A stretch of DNA of 64,000 bases from Halpernia sp048269545 (GCF_048269545.1 NZ_JBLXIJ010000001.1:434001-498000); one strand, 5' to 3'. Positions 7,796-17,536 are shown, numbered from the stretch's first letter. Numbers and translations: made by a program. The notes: generated from the sequence alone by a model not told the origin.

Positions 7796-9478
7796 TTAAA
7801 CTGTCTTTTTAGTTTTCGTTTTAAAAATATGTTCTAAAATTCTTAATGTTATAAGATAAGTAGGTTTCACACCAGTCAAGCCCAAACCGCCAGAAGATAA
7901 TGTAGAACCCGTTTCTAAAGGATTATCTGAAGCGTAATACGCATAAGAAACAGATAAATCTTCTGAAATATGTTTTCTAATTTTACTCGCAACTTGTATT
8001 GCTTTTTGATAATGTGCTCCTTCCATTTCCAGACCAATTGCTTTCCAAGAGGTATTCATAAAATAAGTCAAAATATCTTTGTTTTGAAGAGAAGTTCCCA
8101 AAACCGTAATCATCGGACCTTCGAAAGCTTTTAAATCGTCGTCTTTGAAATCTTCAAGTTTTAAGACATTATCAAAAATATAATTGTCCGCGGTTCCTTC
8201 AAAAATATGTGCGTTTGGAATCATTATGTCGCCTTTTGCACCGGTTAAAATTCCAGCTTTGCCCATAATGTGAATAGATTTTACATTCATTTTGAATTCT
8301 TCTTTATTGAATTCAAATGGGCGTAAAAGTTCGTCCATTACTTCAAAAGCTTGTTCACCAAAAGCATAATCAAAAACTAAAACTACATCATCGCCCGTAA
8401 ATTTGGTGTGTGCGAAAGGAGAGTTTTTTAAATCAATTTTGCTGAGATCAATAATCTGAACATCTATATTACTTCCACTTTGGTCATCAATATAAATTAA
8501 ACCTTGTTGCAAAGAATAATCAAGAATTTTATCTTGTAAAGTTTTTTTGTTGCTAATTTCTTCATAAAGTTTATAATCAACTTCACCTTTGTGTTTTTTA
8601 CTAAGCGCATCGTTTGCAAAAAGCATATTTTTTACAGAATGCATGTTTGCAGAAATAATATGAAGTGGTCGATTATGCAAATTATTTCGTGCTAAAATCT
8701 CTTTTACATTATTTGCCCATTTTTCACCGAAGTAATGATGACCAACTCTTTCCCGTAAAATTGCACTGAAATGTATTTCGCGTTCTCTTTTTTCTTGGAT
8801 ATCTTCAATGCTTCCTTTTCCGAGATAGTAAATAATTTTAAATAATCGATCAGGATTGTTGTCGTCTCCAAAAGCGTTATAGGCATTTAGAGTTTCATCA
8901 AAAGTTCTTCCCAATAAAGAAGACAGATGAATTATTGCAACTTCTTTTTCTTTTCTACTAAATTTCTTTTCGCCCAAAGCAACTTCTTCAATAATTCTCC
9001 AAGTTCTAATTGGTCTTCCTCCATCGTGCATTAAAAATCCAAGATTTCTAATTTTATCTGCTTCAATATATAAGAAAGTAAGATGCGTGAGAATATCATA
9101 AATCTCAGAACGACCGAGAAGAACTTCAATATTCATTTGATGTTCGTCAATTCTATAACAAAGTCGACGTCTTTTTTTCGGAATTATGGGTTCAAAACTT
9201 CCTTTGTCAAAACCTTCATCTGAGGTTAAATGAACAAATGCGGTTTCCTCAATTCCCTCTGGAAGTCTGTCTAAAACATACATTAAACCATCAAGTTCTA
9301 TTTTATTAGAAACTCCCATTGTTCCGTAGATTTCTGGGTTGATGTTTAGTAATAAACTTCTTAAACTTTCGCCTGAAACACCGCTTGGTTTGTAGAAACC
9401 GCGATAAAAAAGATGTCTTAATGTTACATATAAACGTTCGATAGATTCGGTCGTTTCTCTTGCTCTGGATTTTGCCAT
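7796..9478 (-). CDS. DUF6909-family protein with a nucleoside phosphorylase-like C-terminal domain
   Basis: I recognise this as a conserved Bacteroidota protein of unknown function (DUF6909, from memory). It is 560 residues from the ATG at 9478; the upstream ATG at 9496 overlaps the -7 box and is rejected. The first 300 residues are helical and charged (LRHLFYRGFYKPSGVSGES). From about residue 360 the pattern resembles the PNP/MTAN superfamily: MGKAGILTGAKGDIMIP (405-421) like their Gly-rich GD-V/I-P loop, GLEMEGAHY (482-490) like the EMEGA nucleoside-binding block, and ASDNP (516-520) like the catalytic SD. Nucleoside or nucleotide cleavage is possible but unproven. It is monocistronic with its own promoter and terminator. 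Confidence 0.8.
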   Translation of the reverse strand: MAKSRARETTESIERLYVTLRHLFYRGFYKPSGVSGESLRSLLLNINPEIYGTMGVSNKIELDGLMYVLDRLPEGIEETAFVHLTSDEGFDKGSFEPIIPKKRRRLCYRIDEHQMNIEVLLGRSEIYDILTHLTFLYIEADKIRNLGFLMHDGGRPIRTWRIIEEVALGEKKFSRKEKEVAIIHLSSLLGRTFDETLNAYNAFGDDNNPDRLFKIIYYLGKGSIEDIQEKREREIHFSAILRERVGHHYFGEKWANNVKEILARNNLHNRPLHIISANMHSVKNMLFANDALSKKHKGEVDYKLYEEISNKKTLQDKILDYSLQQGLIYIDDQSGSNIDVQIIDLSKIDLKNSPFAHTKFTGDDVVLVFDYAFGEQAFEVMDELLRPFEFNKEEFKMNVKSIHIMGKAGILTGAKGDIMIPNAHIFEGTADNYIFDNVLKLEDFKDDDLKAFEGPMITVLGTSLQNKDILTYFMNTSWKAIGLEMEGAHYQKAIQVASKIRKHISEDLSVSYAYYASDNPLETGSTLSSGGLGLTGVKPTYLITLRILEHIFKTKTKKTV

Positions 9479-9493
9479 AAATAAAATTTCACA

Positions 9494-9501
9494 CAAAGAT
9501 A
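9494..9501 (-). promoter_or_regulatory. -7 promoter box of the DUF6909 gene
   Basis: On the minus strand this reads TATCTTTG, matching TAnnTTTG, 15 bases before the ATG at 9478. Its position excludes the alternative start at 9496. Confidence 0.6.
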
Positions 9502-9683
9502 AGAAATAGATAAAGAATTTTCATCTTTTGTAATGATAATTAATTTTTAGTAATTCTTTTAAATATATACTGAAAATAATTTAACCCCTGTAAATATGTA
9601 CAATTTTTCCAATTAAATGTATTTTCACAATAATAGCTATTAAAAAAATGGGGGTAAATTAAATTTTGTATTAAAAAATAATA

Positions 9684-9691
9684 TAAATTTG
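9684..9691 (+). promoter_or_regulatory. Probable -7 promoter box of glnN
   Basis: TAAATTTG fits TAnnTTTG and ends 18 bases before the chosen ATG at 9710. A TTTTG at 9664-9668 is nearer (15-base spacer) than the usual 19-20, so the -33 assignment is weak. Confidence 0.5.
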
Positions 9692-9709
9692 CAGAAAAAT
9701 ATCTTTAAA

Positions 9710-11905
9710 ATGTCAATATTAAGATTTAAAGCATTAGAAACACTTCCGTTCAAAAGCTATAGAAGTGAAAACGCAGTAGATATCCCATGTAAACTTTCAG
9801 AATTATTTTGTAAAAATGTATTTTCTGAAGATACAATGCGTGAATATTTAACAAAAGATGCATTCCAATCGATAATGGATGCAATAAAAAAGGGCACTAA
9901 AATGCCGCGCCCAATTGCAGATCAAGTTGCAGTAGCAATGAAAGATTGGGCGATGGCAAAAGGTGTAACGCATTATACGCATTGGTTTCAACCATTAACA
10001 GGAGCAACTGCAGAAAAACACGATTCATTTTTCACACCAATAGAAGGCGGAAAAGCAATTGAAAGATTTGCAGGAAATTTATTAATTCAGCAAGAACCAG
10101 ATGCGTCTTCTTTTCCGAATGGTGGAATTAGAAATACTTTTGAAGCAAGAGGTTACACAGCATGGGATCCAACTTCGCCAGCTTTTATAATGGGAACTAC
10201 ACTTTGTATTCCTTCAATATTTATTTCTTACACCGGCGAAACTTTAGATTACAAGGCGCCATTATTGCGTTCACTTCAAGCAGTTGACAAAGCTGCAACC
10301 GACGTGATGCAGTATTTTGATAAAAATGTAACAAAAGTAATTCCTACTTTAGGTTGGGAACAAGAATATTTTTTGGTTGATTCTGCTTTGTTTCAATCAA
10401 GACCGGATTTGGTTTTAACAGGGAAAACTTTGCTCGGACATTCTCCCGCAAAAGGACAACAATTAGATGATCATTATTTTGGTTCAATTCCGACAAGAGT
10501 AATGAACTTTATGAAAGAATTGGAAATTGAATGTATGAAATTGGGAATTCCTGTAACGACGCGTCATAACGAAGTTGCACCAAATCAATTTGAAATGGCT
10601 CCGATGTTTGAAGAAGTCAATGTTGCGGTAGATCACAATTCTCTTTTGATGGATGTAATGGCGAGAATTGCGCACAAACATCATTTCCATGTTTTGTTAC
10701 ACGAAAAACCATTTGCGGGAGTGAACGGAAGTGGGAAACATAACAATTGGTCTTTGAGTACAGACACAGGCGAAAATCTTTTAAGTCCAGGAAAAAATCC
10801 AAAGAAAAACTTACAATTTTTGACGTTTTTTATTAATACAATAAAAGCCGTAAATGAATATGCAGATTTATTAAGAGCTGGAATTGCTTCTGCAAATAAT
10901 GACCACAGATTGGGCGCAAATGAAGCGCCACCTGCAATTATTTCTGTTTTTATAGGTTCACAATTGTATTCTGTTTTGTCTGAATTGGAAAAAGTAACGG
11001 AAGGAAAATTATCTCCAGATGAAAAAACAGATTTAAAACTAAATGTTGTAGGGAAAATCCCCGAAATTTTACAAGATAATACCGATAGAAACAGAACTTC
11101 GCCGTTCGCATTTACTGGAAATAAATTTGAAATTAGAGCAGTCGGTTCTTCTGCAAACTGCGCAGAAACCATGACAATTATGAATTCCATTGCTGCAAAA
11201 CAATTGATAGATTTTAAAAAAGAAGTTGATGCATTAGTAGAAACAGGACTTAAAAAAGACGAAGCAATTTTTAATGTTTTAAGAGAATATATTAAACAAT
11301 CTAAAAATATTATGTTTGAAGGTGACGGTTATTCTGGAGATTGGGAAATAGAAGCAAAAAAACGTGGATTGAGTAATCTTAAAACGACACCCGAAGCTTT
11401 GAGCAGAGAAATGGATAAGAAATTTGTAGATTTATATGAAGAGCTTGAAGTTTTTACACATCGTGAAGTTGAAGCCAGAAATGAAATAAAATTAGAAAAA
11501 TATTCTACCGTAATTGATATTGAAGCAAGGGTTTTAGCAGATATTGCCAGAAATCATATTATTCCAAGTGCTTTAAATTATCAAAATCGTTTGATAGAAA
11601 ATGTAAAAGGTTTAAAAGAAATTTTTGGTGATAAAGATTTTAAAAAACTTGCAAAGGAACAAATGAGTTTGATTGAAAATATTTCTGCAAATGTTTCTAC
11701 AATTAAATTAGCCGTAGAAGAATTATTAAGAGCCAGAACAGAAGCGCATAAAATTTCAAATGGACAAGAAAGAGCGTTTTATTTCTGTAATAATGTCAAA
11801 ATTTTATTTGAAAAAATTAGAATTCCTGTAGATGATTTAGAAATGATGGTAGATGATGAACTTTGGCCACTTACAAAATACAGAGAATTATTATTTACAA
11901 GGTAA
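9710..11905 (+). CDS. glnN: Glutamine synthetase type III
   Basis: GSIII makes glutamine from glutamate, ammonia and ATP. It is the large hexameric form typical of Bacteroidota. At 731 residues it has the GSIII length. Visible blocks are THWFQPLTGATAEKHDSF near 95, GWEQEYFLVD near 225 (metal-binding Glu residues), HNEVAPNQFEMAP near 290, and VNGSGKHNNWSLST near 345. The ATG at 9710 is preferred because the in-frame TTG at 9689 overlaps the -7 box. Its single-gene unit ends in a bidirectional terminator. Confidence 0.95.
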   Translation: MSILRFKALETLPFKSYRSENAVDIPCKLSELFCKNVFSEDTMREYLTKDAFQSIMDAIKKGTKMPRPIADQVAVAMKDWAMAKGVTHYTHWFQPLTGATAEKHDSFFTPIEGGKAIERFAGNLLIQQEPDASSFPNGGIRNTFEARGYTAWDPTSPAFIMGTTLCIPSIFISYTGETLDYKAPLLRSLQAVDKAATDVMQYFDKNVTKVIPTLGWEQEYFLVDSALFQSRPDLVLTGKTLLGHSPAKGQQLDDHYFGSIPTRVMNFMKELEIECMKLGIPVTTRHNEVAPNQFEMAPMFEEVNVAVDHNSLLMDVMARIAHKHHFHVLLHEKPFAGVNGSGKHNNWSLSTDTGENLLSPGKNPKKNLQFLTFFINTIKAVNEYADLLRAGIASANNDHRLGANEAPPAIISVFIGSQLYSVLSELEKVTEGKLSPDEKTDLKLNVVGKIPEILQDNTDRNRTSPFAFTGNKFEIRAVGSSANCAETMTIMNSIAAKQLIDFKKEVDALVETGLKKDEAIFNVLREYIKQSKNIMFEGDGYSGDWEIEAKKRGLSNLKTTPEALSREMDKKFVDLYEELEVFTHREVEARNEIKLEKYSTVIDIEARVLADIARNHIIPSALNYQNRLIENVKGLKEIFGDKDFKKLAKEQMSLIENISANVSTIKLAVEELLRARTEAHKISNGQERAFYFCNNVKILFEKIRIPVDDLEMMVDDELWPLTKYRELLFTR

Positions 11906-11916
11906 TTTAAAATTAT

Positions 11917-11946
11917 AAAACCGCTTCAATCTCTGAAGCGGTTTTT
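11917..11946. terminator. Bidirectional terminator between glnN and the DUF5686 gene
   Basis: AAAACCGCTTCA (11917-11928) pairs perfectly with TGAAGCGGTTTT (11934-11945) over a 5-base loop, with A and T tracts on the two sides. The flanking genes converge. Confidence 0.92.
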
Positions 11947-11953
11947 ATTTCTG

Positions 11954-14479
11954 CTAAAAATTGACTTGAAAACCAGCTTTAATTCCGAAACGTGTAATTC
12001 CAGGTCGATCTAAATAATTTCCGCGCCAATTAAAATCAACTCGAAGAATACGCAGATTTCCAAAACCGATATTTTCTATTCCAAATCCATATTCATAATA
12101 AACATGTTCTGACGGAGCAGAATATTGTATTGAACTTAAATTAATTACTTTCGAAGCATTGCTCAAAGTTCCATAAGCGGCACGAAACAAACCGATTTCA
12201 CGCAATTTTAATTTTTTAATTAAAGGAATATAAGATAAAATTTTTCCATTAAAATGGTGTTCAATATTGATTGTTGCATAAGAATCGGCTACAAATTCAT
12301 AGTAATTTAATTGAGAAAAAGTATTTGGAATTAAATTATAAGATTGATTTCCAGGAATTATATTTTGCAAAGCCAAAGGAACAGTATCAAAGTTTTTTCC
12401 CAATTCCATATTAACTTTAGATTTCCCCCAAGTTCCGAGTAAAATAGGTTGTGTGTAAAGAAATTGCAGTTTATTATAATTAAAATCCGCATTAAATAAA
12501 CCTTTCAAACCGCGCGTATATTTTAAAACAAAAGTGGGTGAAAGTGTGGTGTGAGAATATCTGTCTATCCCAGTTTCAGAAAATTTTGCACCTGGATTTG
12601 CGATTAAACTTAACGTTAAATGAGAATCATTCACAGTTTTTCGCACTTGATTTTCATTATCCAAATATTTTAAATTAAAAGCTTGATTGTCTGCAGATTT
12701 TATACTTTCCAAAGTTCCGTCTATTCTAACTTGAAAATTTTTCCAAGGTTCGATGGAAGTGTAAAAACTGGTTTGATTTACATTGCTCAAAGACACATTA
12801 TCTCCACGAGAAAATAGGGAAGAAGATGCAAAAGATCGACTCATAATTCCGTCATCGTCGGTTAATCCAACGCCTAATTGCAAAATATCTCGGCGAGTTC
12901 CTACGCCAATTTGGAAGCGATTAATTTTATTAAACATATACTTCGCTTCTACGCCGTATTTAAATTGATGATCTTTAAAACCATAAGCGCCATAACCTTG
13001 AATTCGCCAATCATCATTTGCAGAAAAATAAGTTCTTGCGCCCAATCTCAAACGATTTCCTTCGATTGCATTATTTCCAAAAATGGAGTACAAATTTCCA
13101 ATATCTATGGAATGTCCGACGTTATAATAACCCGAAGAAAGCGTTTCATATATTTTTACAAAGCGTTTAAATTTCGGGACTTCTTGCAATTGCGAAAGCA
13201 TTTTATAAACATTATTTTCGGCGACATTTAAGGAATCTGTGCGGTTTTCTTCCCAGAAAACATCTGATCTTGTTAATTCTTCATTTGTTTTTGGTTCTTT
13301 ATTTTCAAAAATTTGTTCTGGAATTACTTTATTAAATTGATAATCAGAATAATTAATTGTTCTTTTTGCGAGCATTCCCCGTGCATTTTTATTTTTACTT
13401 ACCAAAGAAATATCAAATTGAGTGGTGTTTTTGAAAGGTAAAAAAGTATTATCATCGGGATTATCAAATTCTAATTCAGTGAAAATGGCATTCACAAAAT
13501 TCACGTTCATTTTTTTAGTAGATTTTAGCGAAACTTTTACCACTGCAAAATTATTTTTTGATATAAATAAATCACCCGTAAAAGCCAAAATATCTTTTCT
13601 TTTCGGAAAATATTTGATGTGATAACAATCTTCTCCGCGAATGGAAAGACTGTCTATTAAGTTATAATCGTACGTGCTAAAACCGTCTGTAGAAACTGGA
13701 CTTTGAAAACCAATATTAAAATAATTTAATGTATTGTCATAAATATTGATTTCTTTGTAAAGATTTTTCACCGTCGTCGCCATAATTTGATTGTCTTGAA
13801 AACCTGAAGTTTTCTGAGCAACCAATTCTTTCTTCACCTTTTTATGAGGTTGGTTTTCACCATAAATTTTATAAATGGACTCATTGAGAAACATCGGTAA
13901 AGATAATTTTCCGTTCGAGGCGGAATCTGCATATTTAAAAATAAAATCTACTTTATTAAAAATTTTACGCTTCATAAAAATACTATCAATATTATTTAAA
14001 TCAAATTGAATTTTTTCATACTCTTGATATTGATAGGTTTTGTAATTATCTAAACCATTTTTCTTTTTGTGTGCCCAAACTTTTTGCATAATGGCGTAAG
14101 CTGGATTTTCCTTTTTGTTTTTATATTTTATGGCTTTTCCTTGTATAATAACTTCCTGAATGTTTTCCACACTTTCTGGCCGCAAAACTATTTTTAAATT
14201 TTGTGTGTTTTTTGAAGAAAAATTAACTGTTTTTAGTTGAAATCCTTTTTTCTGAAATCTCAATTTATAAATTAAAGAATCAGAAGAAATTTTAAAATTT
14301 CCAGAAGTTACAATTAACGGTTTAGAATTCTCATTAATAAAAATAGAAACTTCGGTTGCCGGTTTTTGTTTTAAAGAATCTAAAATCTCACCACTCACCA
14401 GAATTTGGCTGTGAAAAAGAGAAATAAAAAAGAGAAATAAAAAAGTAAAAAAAAACTTAGCGTTGAAATTCTGCGGCAT
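11954..14479 (-). CDS. DUF5686 outer-membrane protein with carboxypeptidase-regulatory-like domain
   Basis: At 841 residues, this has a hydrophobic signal peptide (residues 8-25), then a CarboxypepD_reg-like beta-sandwich (about 26-105, VSGEILDSLKQKPATEVSIFI), the DUF5686 middle region (KNNFAVVKVSLKSTKKMNV and GMLAKRTINYSDYQFN), and a long beta-barrel-like C-terminus ending in aromatic GFQVNF. The layout resembles TonB-receptor relatives, but I see no plug domain. The family is widespread in Bacteroidota and its function is not established. It is transcribed alone toward the glnN terminator. Confidence 0.85.
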   Translation of the reverse strand: MPQNFNAKFFFTFLFLFFISLFHSQILVSGEILDSLKQKPATEVSIFINENSKPLIVTSGNFKISSDSLIYKLRFQKKGFQLKTVNFSSKNTQNLKIVLRPESVENIQEVIIQGKAIKYKNKKENPAYAIMQKVWAHKKKNGLDNYKTYQYQEYEKIQFDLNNIDSIFMKRKIFNKVDFIFKYADSASNGKLSLPMFLNESIYKIYGENQPHKKVKKELVAQKTSGFQDNQIMATTVKNLYKEINIYDNTLNYFNIGFQSPVSTDGFSTYDYNLIDSLSIRGEDCYHIKYFPKRKDILAFTGDLFISKNNFAVVKVSLKSTKKMNVNFVNAIFTELEFDNPDDNTFLPFKNTTQFDISLVSKNKNARGMLAKRTINYSDYQFNKVIPEQIFENKEPKTNEELTRSDVFWEENRTDSLNVAENNVYKMLSQLQEVPKFKRFVKIYETLSSGYYNVGHSIDIGNLYSIFGNNAIEGNRLRLGARTYFSANDDWRIQGYGAYGFKDHQFKYGVEAKYMFNKINRFQIGVGTRRDILQLGVGLTDDDGIMSRSFASSSLFSRGDNVSLSNVNQTSFYTSIEPWKNFQVRIDGTLESIKSADNQAFNLKYLDNENQVRKTVNDSHLTLSLIANPGAKFSETGIDRYSHTTLSPTFVLKYTRGLKGLFNADFNYNKLQFLYTQPILLGTWGKSKVNMELGKNFDTVPLALQNIIPGNQSYNLIPNTFSQLNYYEFVADSYATINIEHHFNGKILSYIPLIKKLKLREIGLFRAAYGTLSNASKVINLSSIQYSAPSEHVYYEYGFGIENIGFGNLRILRVDFNWRGNYLDRPGITRFGIKAGFQVNF

Positions 14480-14608
14480 TATCCATTTATGATATGCAAA
14501 TTTATAAGAAATTGTAATTTAAAAACATTAATTAGCAAATATTAACATAAGTTTTATTTAGATAATGTTTAAATTAAAGTTTAAGACTTCATAAAAACAT
14601 AAAACAAT

Positions 14609-14634
14609 GATATTTATCTGAAAATGGATATTTA
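14609..14634 (+). promoter_or_regulatory. GATATTTA direct repeats upstream of the CNGKC protein gene
   Basis: GATATTTA occurs at 14609-14616 and 14627-14634, 18 bases start to start. The pair precedes the gene at 14685 and a possible -7 box TAATTTTG (14670-14677). It could be a tandem regulator site; chance is possible in AT-rich DNA. Confidence 0.25.
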
Positions 14635-14684
14635 ATCAACTGATTTTATTTAAAAAAACAATTAATGAGTAATTTTGTATTGAA

Positions 14685-15062
14685 TTGAAAAAAGCAAATC
14701 CATATTATATTTTCGCAGTAGTTAGCTTGGCTTTTCTGCTACTTTCTCAAACTTTTCAAAAGAGTTTAATATTAGCGGATTATGTTTTAAATAGTTCTTC
14801 ATTTGCAGCTCAATGTATTAATACAAATAAACCAGAATTGCATTGTAACGGTAAATGTCAATTGTCCAAAAAATTGAATGATGTCGATAAAAATCAACCT
14901 TTACTTGTAAATGTAAAAGTTATTGATGTAAATTTATTTTGCAAAGAACCTTTTCACTTCGAAGTTCTAAAATTTTCTCAAGAGCGTAATAATTTTTTTG
15001 AACAAAATTATTTTAAGAATAACTTTTTTCAAAGACTCTTTTTAAAGCCTCCCATTTCCTAA
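14685..15062 (+). CDS. Small membrane-anchored protein with a CNGKC motif
   Basis: At 125 residues, this has one hydrophobic segment at about 8-24 (YYIFAVVSLAFLLLSQTF) followed by a soluble part with C44, then HCNGKC (H53, C54, C58) and a lysine-rich stretch. I recognise the C-x9-C-x-G-x-C pattern as recurring in small Bacteroidota membrane proteins encoded beside TonB receptors, but I know of no assigned function. Cys/His spacing suggests metal binding (inference). The TTG at 14685 gives MKKANPYY. No ATG is available nearby. The gene lies 163 bases upstream of the TonB receptor on the same strand. Confidence 0.65.
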   Translation: MKKANPYYIFAVVSLAFLLLSQTFQKSLILADYVLNSSSFAAQCINTNKPELHCNGKCQLSKKLNDVDKNQPLLVNVKVIDVNLFCKEPFHFEVLKFSQERNNFFEQNYFKNNFFQRLFLKPPIS

Positions 15063-15148
15063 ACTTTCAAATGTATTTTTAAGTTTTTTCTCAAATTGTA
15101 AAAATGATTTGAAAAAAATTGTATCAATACTACTGTTTTATTCATCTA

Positions 15149-15181
15149 TATCTTAATCAGTTTTGTTTTTGATTAAAGATA
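15149..15181 (+). other. Hairpin in the leader of the TonB receptor gene
   Basis: TATCTTAATCA (15149-15159) pairs with TGATTAAAGATA (15170-15181) except for one bulged base, over a 10-base loop. No U run follows, so it does not resemble an intrinsic terminator. It might affect mRNA stability or differential expression between the two genes. Confidence 0.35.
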
Positions 15182-15225
15182 AAGGATGCTGTGTTTTTAA
15201 ATAAGAAAATTTAGAAAAATTAAGA

Positions 15226-17532
15226 ATGAAAGGATTTAAGAAAATTTTATTTCCGATACTTTTACTTGGAATAAGTAATTTATCGGCACAATTATACACA
15301 ATTAAAGGACATGTTTATGATTTGGAAAGTCACAAACCTTTGGAAAATGCAAGCATAATCACTTTAAAAGATAGTATTTCTGTAAATACAAATCAAATAG
15401 GTTTTTTTGTTTTACAAGTTCCCAAATCATCTGGTATTTTAAAAATTTCCGCTTCTGGATTTACCAATCTTGAAATTAAATTTGAAGGAGGAAAAGATCT
15501 TGAAATTCAAATGAAACCAGATGCCACTTTAATTAATGAAGTTAGAATTTCAGGATATGGAACCCATCAAAAAGTTAAAGAAACAGCTGGAGCAATTGCA
15601 GTTCTCAGTGGAAAAGAAATACAAAAAGGAAGTGGAATTTCTATGCAAAATGCGATGAATAGTATTCCGGGAGTTCGGATGGATCAGAGCTCTTTGTCGG
15701 ATGCTAAAATTTCTATTCGTGGTGATGGAGTTCGAGCGCAATACGGAATAAGAGATATTAAAATCTATGTGAATGAAATCCCGCTTACTGAAGTTGATGG
15801 AACTTCAAGAATTGAAGGTTTGGATATACACGATTTAGGACAAGCAGAAATAATTAGAGGTCCCGCGTCAAGTATTTATGGAGGTGGAACAGCTGGAGTA
15901 ATTAATTTTAAATTGGACAGAGCAACCTACCAAGAGGAAAGTTTGGAAGCTTCCGGAACTGTTGGTTCTTTTGGATTATTTCGAGAAGGTTTAATTTATC
16001 GAAATGGTTCTAATAAAATGAATAGTTACGTTTCTTTGGGAAATCAATTTTTAAAAGGTTATCGAGATCATAACGAAGATAAACGACAATTTTTCACTGC
16101 AAACTTTCAGTTTTTTCCTTCTGAAAAACGCAAAATAACGGTTTTGTTAACTCGCACCAGACAAGAAACTCAGATTGCAGGCGCTTTAACTCAGACGGAA
16201 ATGAATGAAAATAGACGACAAGCGAGTGTAATTAATTTAGATAAAAAAGCGGGAAGATATCAAACTTGGACAAGAGTTGGTGTTGGACAACAATACGATT
16301 TCAATACTCAATTTTCTAACTCAACAAGTATTTACACTTATTTTTACGATTTAAATCACCCACTTCCATACGCTTATATTCGAAATTTTTACCAAAGTTA
16401 TGGCGGTAGAACTAAATTTGATTACAAATCAAAACTTTTTGGATTAACAACAAATTTTATTTTAGGAGCCGAATTTGCTCGTGCAAATGTAAAAGGAACT
16501 CAATTTGTAAATAATCATGGCGAAGAAGGAAATGTAAAAAGTAACAATCAATTAGAAAATACATCTTACTCCTTGTTTATTCAGTCACAAACGAAACTGT
16601 CTGGGAAAACCATTTTCACAATTGGTGCAAATTATAGTGGTTTAAAGTATGACATTACAGATTTTCTAAACCCTACATCAACTGGAATTAAAAATTTTAA
16701 TGGTCAAATTTCACCTCGGATTGCTTTGAGTTATAATTTTGGAGAATTACTTTCACTTCATGGAAGTGTAAGTTGGGGATTTTCACCGCCTACTTCTACA
16801 GAAATAAATGATGAAAATGGGTACATTAATAAAAATTTACAAGCACAAAAAGCGGTAAATTATGAGATTAATGCGAAAGGAAATTTATTTCATTCTCGCT
16901 TAGCTTATGATTTGTCTTTTTTTAAAATGAAAATCAATGGTGAATTAATCCCGCAAGAAATTCGTCCAGGAATAACGGTTTATAATAATTCTGGGAAAAC
17001 GAATCATTCCGGAATCGAACTTTCTTTAGCAGGATATATTATTCGTCAAAATGATGATAGAAAAATCAAAATATTGAGAACCAATTTTGCTGCAACTTAT
17101 TCCCATTTTAGATTTGAAGATTATAAAATAAAAGATAAAAACAATCAAATTTTATCCAATTTTGAAGGTAATCAACTAACTGGAATTGCACCGTGGACTT
17201 TCAGCGGAAATATAAGTTTAGAAATACGGAATGGATTCTATAGCGATTTTAATTTTTATTATAGTGATCGATTACCGTTAAATGATGAAAATACGGTTTA
17301 CAACGCAGCTTGGTCGGTTTCAAATTTTGACATTGGTTATCGTAAATCTTTAGGAAAACAATTTGTTGTTGATCTTTCTGCGGGGTTAGATAATATTTTT
17401 AACAAAAAATACAGTTCAAATAATGCAATAAATGCAGTTGGTTACGGAAAGGAACCCGCTTACTTTAATCCATCGCCTGCAAGAAGTTTTTATGCCGGAA
17501 TAAAAATTAAATATTTACTTACTAAAAATTAA
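15226..17532 (+). CDS. TonB-dependent outer-membrane receptor
   Basis: This is an active-transport receptor of the outer membrane, energised by TonB-ExbBD. It has a signal peptide (about 1-22), a CarboxypepD_reg-like N-terminal extension (about 23-100, YTIKGHVYDLESHKPLENAS), a plug domain (about 105-225, with SMQNAMNSIPGVRMDQ and AEIIRGPASSIYGGGTAGV) and a 22-stranded-type barrel ending in aromatic-rich strands. The 768-residue length is typical. No SusD partner is present, which argues against glycan uptake. The flanking Cys-rich small protein and CECC propeller lipoprotein suggest a metal or metallophore substrate. The lipoprotein gene starts just after its stop, so the two are an operon. 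Confidence 0.92.
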   Translation: MKGFKKILFPILLLGISNLSAQLYTIKGHVYDLESHKPLENASIITLKDSISVNTNQIGFFVLQVPKSSGILKISASGFTNLEIKFEGGKDLEIQMKPDATLINEVRISGYGTHQKVKETAGAIAVLSGKEIQKGSGISMQNAMNSIPGVRMDQSSLSDAKISIRGDGVRAQYGIRDIKIYVNEIPLTEVDGTSRIEGLDIHDLGQAEIIRGPASSIYGGGTAGVINFKLDRATYQEESLEASGTVGSFGLFREGLIYRNGSNKMNSYVSLGNQFLKGYRDHNEDKRQFFTANFQFFPSEKRKITVLLTRTRQETQIAGALTQTEMNENRRQASVINLDKKAGRYQTWTRVGVGQQYDFNTQFSNSTSIYTYFYDLNHPLPYAYIRNFYQSYGGRTKFDYKSKLFGLTTNFILGAEFARANVKGTQFVNNHGEEGNVKSNNQLENTSYSLFIQSQTKLSGKTIFTIGANYSGLKYDITDFLNPTSTGIKNFNGQISPRIALSYNFGELLSLHGSVSWGFSPPTSTEINDENGYINKNLQAQKAVNYEINAKGNLFHSRLAYDLSFFKMKINGELIPQEIRPGITVYNNSGKTNHSGIELSLAGYIIRQNDDRKIKILRTNFAATYSHFRFEDYKIKDKNNQILSNFEGNQLTGIAPWTFSGNISLEIRNGFYSDFNFYYSDRLPLNDENTVYNAAWSVSNFDIGYRKSLGKQFVVDLSAGLDNIFNKKYSSNNAINAVGYGKEPAYFNPSPARSFYAGIKIKYLLTKN

Positions 17533-17536
17533 AATA

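Noticed and set aside
9479..9496. Upstream ATG that would extend the DUF6909 protein by six residues
   Set aside because: It overlaps the TATCTTTG -7 box, so it would not be in the transcript.
14670..14677. TAATTTTG as the certain promoter of the CNGKC gene
   Set aside because: It lies only 7 bases before the TTG start, giving almost no leader; it may be real, with a near-leaderless mRNA, but is not called as a separate feature.
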